A stretch of 60,527 nucleotides of DNA. Source: an uncultured Lachnospiraceae bacterium. GTDB taxonomy: Bacteria > Bacillota > Clostridia > Lachnospirales > Lachnospiraceae. The stretch covers positions 1-60,527 of the forward strand of contig CAMFDJ010000019.1 in assembly GCA_945949085.1 (NCBI GenBank), written 5' to 3'. Positions 55,304 through 60,527 of this stretch are shown one piece after another (the stretch's first letter is position 1; each line of letters begins with the position of its first letter). The notes beneath the pieces were generated by a model that was not told the origin of the DNA, ran no database searches, and saw only the letters and a list, made by a program, of their open reading frames with translations. The translations under genes and the position numbers were made by a program.

Positions 55304-55642
55304 ATTTCTTCCCTTCCTTCTGTTTCTTCATAAAATTCGCACATATCTGCAAAACGATGGTAATATTGCAACCTAAAGACCGATATCCGTATCTCACAGG
55401 TTTCGCAATCGCAAAAAAAGCCTGCAACACAGCCATGAGGATTCCTTCAGGCCAACCGATTCAACACCCTAACCTGTTTCATGGATTTCGGCATATTGCT
55501 ATGCCTGAAAAAAAGTTATTTGTTGCTAATTTACCCTTCAAGAGAATACGGTTAAACAGTACTTGTTCACAAACTACCTAAGATACAAAACAGTTTAGTC
55601 TGGCTATCCTATTATCAGCGGATATGCTGTTTTCCCTCACGG
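55304..55642 (-). other. Structured noncoding spacer between tRNA-like gene and RNA ligase
   Basis: 339 nt with no credible gene. On the minus strand, in order: an AAAACAG/CTGTTTT stem enclosing TATCC/GGATA just after the tRNA-like gene; a GGCATA-GCAA-TATGCC hairpin (about 55480-55500); an 11-codon ATG...TGA mini-frame (MKQVRVLNRLA) without a clear ribosome site; then the GCCTG/CAGGC hairpin and T7. It could be a trailer, an attenuation leader for the ligase or a separate small RNA. Confidence 0.5.
55413..55452 (-). terminator. Terminator-like hairpin before the RNA ligase gene
   Basis: Minus strand GCCTG (55452-55448) pairs with CAGGC (55424-55420) across a long partly paired loop and is followed by TTTTTTT (55419-55413). 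It sits 110 nt before the ligase start, so it can act as end of the tRNA-containing transcript or as an attenuator. Confidence 0.5.
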
Positions 55643-55712
55643 GACCGGAAGCAGGAATCGAACCTGCGTTGCAACCATTAAGGCCGTGTCTTAACCGCTT
55701 GACTATTCCGAA
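55643..55712 (-). tRNA. tRNA-like gene with mismatched 5' acceptor end and short anticodon loop
   Basis: Minus-strand cloverleaf: acceptor TTCGGAA (55712-55706), TA, D arm GTC-AAGCGGTTAA-GAC (55703-55688), A, anticodon arm CGGCC-TTAAT-GGTTG (55686-55672), variable CAAC, T arm GCAGG-TTCGATT-CCTGC (55667-55651), acceptor TTCCGGT (55650-55644), discriminator C. No CCA is encoded. The D and T arms are canonical. Position 1-72 is U-U and 2-71 is U-G; the other five pairs match. The anticodon loop is 5 nt, or 7 nt (CTTAATG, apparent UAA) if the closing pair opens. A second 5' strand, ACCGGAG (55723-55717), pairs fully with the 3' acceptor strand apart from one G-U. It may be a pseudo-tRNA, a repair substrate or a specialised RNA. 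Confidence 0.7.
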
Positions 55713-55815
55713 TATTCTCCGGTATTTACAGTACCGTTTTTGTAACGTAACCCTGTTACAGGGGAATCGGGTTTGAAGTTTTCGTGTTGCAGGCAATGAA
55801 TTCTTTTACCGGGGA

Positions 55816-56478
55816 TTACCCGATTTCAATGAAGGTAGTCGCATTGGCCACCTTGATCTGCGTATCCAGCTCGGAAAGCAGCGTCTCTCTCTTTTCCAAC
55901 AGCTGATTGATCTTCTTCTGCAGATCCAGCGGATCGACAATCTCTGTCGTATTCTCACGTACATATGCCTCGACCACCTCAAGCGGCTTTTCATCCTTTA
56001 CTTTTGAGTCTTTTCCCAAAATGGAGAGCCGCATATTCTCTGCCGTAGTCTGCAGCTGCTTATTTTTAGACTCTGCCAGCATAATCTTAGCCTGCAATGC
56101 ATTCTCCATTTTTTTGCAGAGCATTGCTTCGAAATCTGCGTCCCCACCATAAGCACCGCCTCCGCGCAGCCTGCTTCTGAGCGAGATGGCACCCGCAACG
56201 GTAAACTCACCATAGGATGTCGTGATCTTTGTCTGTGCATTCGATGCCACGATTGCCGCATCTATTTTCTGGAAGCGGTCAATCAGATCCCTGATCTGCT
56301 GGTATGCGCTCTCGACGCTCCGTGCAAACTCTTCACGCGTCACACGACTTTCCGCTACCTTTTCCTCATTTGGTTTGACCGTATCGACAAACTCTGCCTT
56401 TCTGATTTTGTCCCTGATTTTTTTCACAAGCAGGTCTCTTTCATCCAGAGCCTGTGTGACAAGCATTTTATCTGCCAT
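55816..56478 (-). CDS. DIP1984 family (septicolysin-like) protein
   Basis: A 220-aa, largely helical protein with DERDLLVKKIRDKIRKAEFV at the start, SAYQQIRDLIDRFQKIDAAIVASNAQTKI in the middle and a C-terminal coiled coil (QKKINQLLEKRETLLSEL). This fits the DIP1984/septicolysin family; its biochemical role is not established. The ATG at 56478 has GGGAGG 8 nt upstream. The tRNA-like gene begins about 100 nt after its stop with no promoter visible between, so the tRNA-like RNA is probably processed from this transcript. Confidence 0.75.
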   Translation of the reverse strand: MADKMLVTQALDERDLLVKKIRDKIRKAEFVDTVKPNEEKVAESRVTREEFARSVESAYQQIRDLIDRFQKIDAAIVASNAQTKITTSYGEFTVAGAISLRSRLRGGGAYGGDADFEAMLCKKMENALQAKIMLAESKNKQLQTTAENMRLSILGKDSKVKDEKPLEVVEAYVRENTTEIVDPLDLQKKINQLLEKRETLLSELDTQIKVANATTFIEIG

Positions 56479-56628
56479 CTTCTCATCCTCCCTGCTACAT
56501 TTTCCTGAATTTCTCTTTCGATAAATCAAGTATATCTCTTACGTCTTTTGTTTGTCATTGAACGCGTAGTTGAATAAAGAATCACGGCGAGCCACGCAAC
56601 AATGCATCTCTCTCTTATCCAAATGATA

Positions 56629-56943
56629 TTATCTTTTTTCAGCCTTATCCATAAGCTCTATCAAATCATCGATCTCAGCTTGCGTCAAAGTATCCTTTTC
56701 AGGAATGAAAACCAATTTTCTTCGTGTCGAAACATAATCACTATAATCGCCATAAACGATATCGAAATCCGTATACCGACTCATAAATTGCTTGATTTCC
56801 TTCACATTTTCATATGCATTCTGCAAGGTTGGATACACCTTTAATACCGTTGCAGTCTGTATTAAGTTATCTATCCCTTTTTTCACATGCGCTACCGCAA
56901 TATATTGTTCCGGATATCGATCTATCATTTCTCTTAACAGCAT
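56629..56943 (-). CDS. Small protein of unknown function in the RNA-repair cluster
   Basis: A 104-aa soluble protein (LREMIDRYPEQYIAVAHVKKG; C-terminal acidic helix LTQAEIDDLIELMDKAEKR). GGGAGG lies before the ATG. It is 53 nt downstream of the Thg1-like gene and 150 nt upstream of the DIP1984 gene, same strand. I recognise no domain. Confidence 0.65.
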   Translation of the reverse strand: MLLREMIDRYPEQYIAVAHVKKGIDNLIQTATVLKVYPTLQNAYENVKEIKQFMSRYTDFDIVYGDYSDYVSTRRKLVFIPEKDTLTQAEIDDLIELMDKAEKR

Positions 56944-56996
56944 CTTTTCCTCCCACCGTACCGGAGATTTGCATATAATCTTCCTCTCTTGTCATC

Positions 56997-57752
56997 TCAT
57001 TCCATCATATCCGCGATTAAATCAGCGTATTCCTGTCCAAGCGGGAGCTCATATTCTATATGAACCCGATTCCTGATTGCCTTTTCGATCTCATTTGTCA
57101 GCGGGTTGAAACCATCTTTCTCGTATTGCTCTCTCCAGAGTCCTACGCCTCGCTTTTGCCAGGCAGGGAGCTTTTCAAAATTGATTCCCCTCGAAAAAAG
57201 AAGCTCATTTTTAAAAGAAACCGATTGTCCTTTCAGCATTGCTGTCGCCTCCCGCGCTGATTTTCCCTCTTTGCGCAGCATCCAATAGCAGTGCGAATTG
57301 AGTGAATTCCTGTGCGCATCCTCCTGTCTCCACAGAAAATAATCTTGCACCCTTTCCATATTGGGAAGCGGAACGATTCTACAGTCAAAGGTTGCCACTC
57401 TGCCAAGCTCTAATGAAATTGCTGCACTGGCTTCCCCTGCAAGTGTTGAATTATATTTCCTTACCTTACGACCGAAAGTCTCATCCCCCGGCACAAACAG
57501 CAAAGAAATCTCATCGCTTTCCGTAAATCCATATACAACCCTAAAACCGCAATCCATAAGAGCCAAAACCGTGTGAACCATCATATCTCTGAATCTCACA
57601 TCAAACGGCGCCTCGAACTTACAGATTTCCTTGGTTAGTTTTGTAAAGCCTCTTCCATCCAATCGCGCAACCATATATGTTTCAGGAAGAATAACCTGAT
57701 CTAATGACTGCTCATATACACGCATTTTCTTATCCAACTCATCAAATACCAT
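56997..57752 (-). CDS. Thg1-like 3'-5' RNA polymerase (tRNA-His guanylyltransferase family)
   Basis: A 251-aa protein with the Thg1 palm signatures: VARLDGRGFTKLTK (Asp32, Gly33), YGFTESDEISLLF (Asp80, Glu81) and the QEDAHRNSLNSHCYW block that corresponds to HINNLYN of eukaryotic enzymes. Family members add nucleotides to 5' ends of tRNA; bacterial and mitochondrial Thg1-like proteins repair 5'-truncated or mismatched acceptor stems by templated addition. The ATG at 57752 has GGAGG 8 nt upstream; the frame is open to 57827. It shares the strand and apparent transcript with the tRNA-like gene and RNA ligase. Confidence 0.9.
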   Translation of the reverse strand: MVFDELDKKMRVYEQSLDQVILPETYMVARLDGRGFTKLTKEICKFEAPFDVRFRDMMVHTVLALMDCGFRVVYGFTESDEISLLFVPGDETFGRKVRKYNSTLAGEASAAISLELGRVATFDCRIVPLPNMERVQDYFLWRQEDAHRNSLNSHCYWMLRKEGKSAREATAMLKGQSVSFKNELLFSRGINFEKLPAWQKRGVGLWREQYEKDGFNPLTNEIEKAIRNRVHIEYELPLGQEYADLIADMME

Positions 57753-57781
57753 TTCGATACCCTCCTGTTTCATAAATATCA

Positions 57782-57936
57782 TGTAACTATTCAGAGCCAT
57801 GTAAATTTCCGGGATCATGGACATCATGCTTGCATGAATGGACAGGATTTCGGAAATTTATAGGGCGAAGTAACCACATGAGCAAAAGGAAAGCATCGCA
57901 GATGCGATTTTGCGAATGGGGTTCTGAATAGTTACA
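57782..57936. repeat. 155-bp element with 14-bp inverted ends (MITE-like)
   Basis: tgtaactattcaga (57782-57795) is repeated inverted at 57923-57936. Between them lies a further gcatc-gca-gatgc hairpin and a purine-rich stretch. It forms the leader of the Thg1-like gene and ends 8 bp from the stop of the gene at 57944. No coding capacity. Confidence 0.6.
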
Positions 57937-57943
57937 ATATCAT

Positions 57944-58801
57944 TTACAAAATGTCGCTGAATTTCCCATTATGACAATCCGGACTTATCAGTCCTTGTCT
58001 ATGGCATTCGGATGTAAAAATCATAGTTTCTCCAACCGGAATAGTGATATGGTTAAACTGCAAATCATATCCTGTTTCATTTTTTATAACAGCCTGTTTG
58101 ATATTGTCAGACCAGCTATATGTTTCTAAAGCGTCCCCCCAACCCATTGGCCAATACCTGAAATCAAGACTGCAGGGATCATCCTCTGTTGCATATTTCA
58201 AGTACAAAATGCTGTCTTGAAACATCCCACTGTGTAGGCTGGGTTCTATCACTCCCACATATTCACCTATGTGATATGCCAAAAGATTCCCACCTGCGAC
58301 GTTCGATATCTCAATATATACACAGTCCTCATATCCATGTGCAATGTCTGCTAATCTGTCGCTCTCTTTCTGCTTCATCTCTTCTATTTCAGCTTGTCCT
58401 TTCACTTGCAGTTCTTTGATCCGAATCAGCATACTATCATTCGAAAAATCCTTATAATCCTTTGTTGTAACCTCTATTGAAAGTTTCGCCAAAGCTGATA
58501 TGATTTGATCCAGCACGTTTTCTGTTTTTTCTGACAGGTGGGTTAGTTCTTCCTTATACCTGTCAACCACGTTAAAGTATGGCCGTGTTGTAGCATACTT
58601 AAGCGGACAAACGTAAATCGTATTTCTTGTTTCATAAGTCAAAACATCATTGGTAAAGGAATAATCGATTAAATCCGAAGTCCGCGACACATAGACATTC
58701 TTACCAAGAGACGGATGATGATCCGCAGTTCCCGATAAATTATATACACCATCGTAGACATAGAGCTGCCAGTTGGTCATATTTACAGTTGCCTTTTCCA
58801 T
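57944..58801 (-). CDS. Protein of unknown function next to IS110 element
   Basis: About 285 aa, no signal peptide or spans. An N-terminal beta-rich part (NWQLYVYDGVYNLSGTADHHPSLG), a central helical/coiled region (about residues 90-150, SEKTENVLDQIISALAKL to IEEMKQKESDRL) and a beta-rich C-terminus. The start at 58801 follows GGAG by 6 nt; ATGs at 58813 and 58861 are alternatives. It may be a member of the repair cluster or cargo near the IS; no function is assigned. Upstream 58802-58944 shows no further gene. Confidence 0.6.
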   Translation of the reverse strand: MEKATVNMTNWQLYVYDGVYNLSGTADHHPSLGKNVYVSRTSDLIDYSFTNDVLTYETRNTIYVCPLKYATTRPYFNVVDRYKEELTHLSEKTENVLDQIISALAKLSIEVTTKDYKDFSNDSMLIRIKELQVKGQAEIEEMKQKESDRLADIAHGYEDCVYIEISNVAGGNLLAYHIGEYVGVIEPSLHSGMFQDSILYLKYATEDDPCSLDFRYWPMGWGDALETYSWSDNIKQAVIKNETGYDLQFNHITIPVGETMIFTSECHRQGLISPDCHNGKFSDIL

Positions 58802-58944
58802 AAAAATCTCCATTCCGCCGCCTTTCAGTTGGCGGCACAAATAGTAATGAAAGTGTTTCAACCCTCTACGCTGTGCTGTAGAATAGTTTGCAAGAAGCTA
58901 CACTACAAAGCACGGGAGGAGGAGTTGTAAAAACTTTCTTCGTT

Positions 58945-60423
58945 TTAGACAGCATAAAAATCAGTGTAAGTTCTGCCTTTTCAAGCACAAATGAGTGGTA
59001 TTACGAATCCGTACACTAAGAATTGTTTAAGCGCCTTAGTTTAATTGTGTGGCAGTTCAGTCAATGGCTTCTTATCTTTTACGAAAGGAGTCTGACTATG
59101 AAAGTTACTTATCAAACCTGTTGTGGTGTCGATGTTCACAAATCTTTTCTCGTTGCCACAATCGTCAAAACCACCGGTGGTATTGAGCCTTCTTACCAAA
59201 AGAAGCGCTTTTCCACTTTCAACAATTCAATTCTTAAATTCAAGCAATGGCTTCTCGACAATGATTGCCATGATGTCTGTATGGAATCCACAGGTAAATA
59301 CTGGGTTCCTGTCTTTAATCTTTTGGAAGATGAAATCAATGTTGTCATTGCCAATCCTAAATGGGTAAAGGCGGTGAAGGGCAACAAAGATGATGCCAAA
59401 GATTCTAAATGGATTGGAGATTTGTTCCGTCTTGGACTTGTCAGAGGCAGTTATGTTCCTTGTAAGAAAATCCGCATTTTGCGAGAATATACAAGGTATC
59501 GCTATAAATTAGTTTCCTGCCGTTCAAGTGAAAAGAATAGATATCAGAATGCTCTTACTGTTTGTAATGTTGCATTAGATTCAGTTGTTTCCGATATCTT
59601 TGGGAAGTCATCCACATCCATTATCGACTATCTGCTTGAACAATCGGGTACATCCATTAACCACGAAGAAATCGCATCTAAGCTTCTTAGGAGCCTCAAA
59701 TCCAAAGAAGATGCTGTTATAGAATCCATCGAAGGATATCAGATGACTGATGCCCAAAAATACCGTATGCGCCTCGTCCGCGCACATATGGATTATATCA
59801 CAGCTGAAATCAATGATGTTGATAAAATGATTGAAAATATGATTTCTTCTAATCCTGATTTTGAAAATGCTGTCCAGTTCCTCTGTACCATTCCGGGTGT
59901 CAAACGTGATAGTGCAATCACTATCATCTCCGAAATCGGTACTGATATGTCTCAGTTCTCAAGTTCCAAACGTTTATGTTGCTGGGCTGGTCTTACACCA
60001 GGCAGCAATGAATCTGCTGGTAAGAAGAAGTCTGTTCGGATTACACGTGCCGGTGTCTACCTCAAACCTGCATTAGTACAATGTGCTCATGCAGCCGTAA
60101 AATCTGATAAATCTCCTTACTACAAAAAGAAATATGATTCTCTTGTCAAACGCCGTGGCAAGAAAAGAGCCATTATCGCTATTGCCCGTATGATTCTTAC
60201 CGCTATCTACCAGATGCTGTCTACTGGTGAGCAGTGGAATCCGAGCGATCTTTACAAAATCGATATGCCCATAGCTCTTGTTGAAAAGCAAAAGGCAAAA
60301 GCTATCAAGCAAGCCAAGAAACTATTACAACGAGAAGGATTACTTCCTCCCGATGAACCATTAGCTTCTTGATATAATTTCCTAACTCTATAACACTTCA
60401 AAAAGTTGCCTGCCTTAGACAGC
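58945..60423 (+). mobile_element. IS110-family insertion sequence
   Basis: A DEDD transposase gene with noncoding flanks. A 9-bp direct repeat (ttagacagc) lies at 58945-58953 and 60415-60423; the resulting 1.48 kb is a normal IS110 length, and the family lacks long terminal inverted repeats. The left noncoding part (58954-59097) is where IS110-group elements encode a bridge RNA. Exact ends are inferred from the repeat only. Confidence 0.55.
59098..60372 (+). CDS. IS110-family transposase (DEDD type)
   Basis: A 424-aa recombinase. The RuvC-like N-terminal domain opens with CCGVDVHKSFLVA (Asp12) and has CMESTGKYWVPV. The C-terminal Transposase_20 domain has FLCTIPGVKRDSAITIISEIG and the Ser-containing CWAGLTPGSNESAGKKK block that supplies the nucleophile. 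The ATG follows AAGGAG; the frame is open from 59023. Full length, apparently active. Its composition is more AT-rich than the glycan locus. Confidence 0.93.
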   Translation: MKVTYQTCCGVDVHKSFLVATIVKTTGGIEPSYQKKRFSTFNNSILKFKQWLLDNDCHDVCMESTGKYWVPVFNLLEDEINVVIANPKWVKAVKGNKDDAKDSKWIGDLFRLGLVRGSYVPCKKIRILREYTRYRYKLVSCRSSEKNRYQNALTVCNVALDSVVSDIFGKSSTSIIDYLLEQSGTSINHEEIASKLLRSLKSKEDAVIESIEGYQMTDAQKYRMRLVRAHMDYITAEINDVDKMIENMISSNPDFENAVQFLCTIPGVKRDSAITIISEIGTDMSQFSSSKRLCCWAGLTPGSNESAGKKKSVRITRAGVYLKPALVQCAHAAVKSDKSPYYKKKYDSLVKRRGKKRAIIAIARMILTAIYQMLSTGEQWNPSDLYKIDMPIALVEKQKAKAIKQAKKLLQREGLLPPDEPLAS

Positions 60424-60527
60424 TTATTCAAGTGTGCCAAATTTATGTTTTTCCTCTACTTTCTTTCACACTATTCTCCCAAATTATGAAATTCTCCACA
60501 CTCGGATACCATCAATGTTACTTCAAC

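Noticed and set aside
55210..55581. 123-codon plus-strand frame over the spacer before the RNA ligase
   Set aside because: Starts inside the ligase gene on the opposite strand, has no ribosome site and covers hairpins better explained as RNA structure.

Overview
The window looks like chromosome of a flagellated, Gram-positive gut Clostridium relative, most likely a Lachnospiraceae member (Roseburia/Agathobacter-like). The reasons are family content and synteny: cdaA-cdaR-glmM, mbl-flgF-flgG-flgJ-like genes with a YvyF-type flagellar protein, an HPr with both His15 and Ser46, a DinR/LexA-type SOS box before uvrB, sigma-A promoters with 17-18 nt spacers, and AGGAGG-type ribosome sites. The species call is inference.

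Region 1 (1-30.2 kb) is a large surface-glycan locus, mostly on the minus strand. It holds a sialyltransferase-like enzyme, several large multi-pass GT-C-type proteins, three acyltransferase-3 membrane proteins, a polyprenyl-phosphate sugar synthase paired with a DUF2304 protein, an RfbD-like reductase, an SDR plus a MocA-type oxidoreductase, one GT4, one fucosyltransferase-like protein, four other GT2 enzymes, a DUF3048 lipoprotein and a DUF2142 protein. No flippase, Wzy polymerase or ABC exporter is recognisable. The locus therefore reads as a decoration factory that moves sugars from polyprenyl-phosphate donors outside the membrane. It is rich in short tandem repeats, hairpin repeats and purine-rich spacers.

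Region 2 (30.2-44.2 kb) is housekeeping: leuA, ptsH, the c-di-AMP/cell-wall operon (cdaA-cdaR-glmM), two membrane proteins, a flagellar zinc-ribbon protein, comFC, recD2, and then mbl with rod genes flgF, flgG and a FlgJ-type rod-binding protein behind a near-consensus promoter.

Region 3 (44.2-52.2 kb) is uvrB - MBOAT O-acyltransferase - SGNH/AlgX-like protein - uvrA. A SOS box precedes uvrB, and the acyltransferase start is only a few bases after the uvrB stop, so a surface O-acetylation pair appears to sit inside the excision-repair operon.

Region 4 (52.3-58.8 kb) is the most unusual part: a same-strand cluster of a Thg1-like 3'-5' polymerase, a small unknown protein, a DIP1984-family protein, a tRNA-like gene, a structured 340-nt spacer, a DRB0094-type RNA ligase and two calcineurin-like phosphoesterases, ended by a terminator. 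It reads as an RNA-repair or tRNA 5'-editing island. The tRNA-like gene has a mismatched 5' acceptor end and a short anticodon loop. An IS110-family element (about 58.9-60.4 kb) borders the island.
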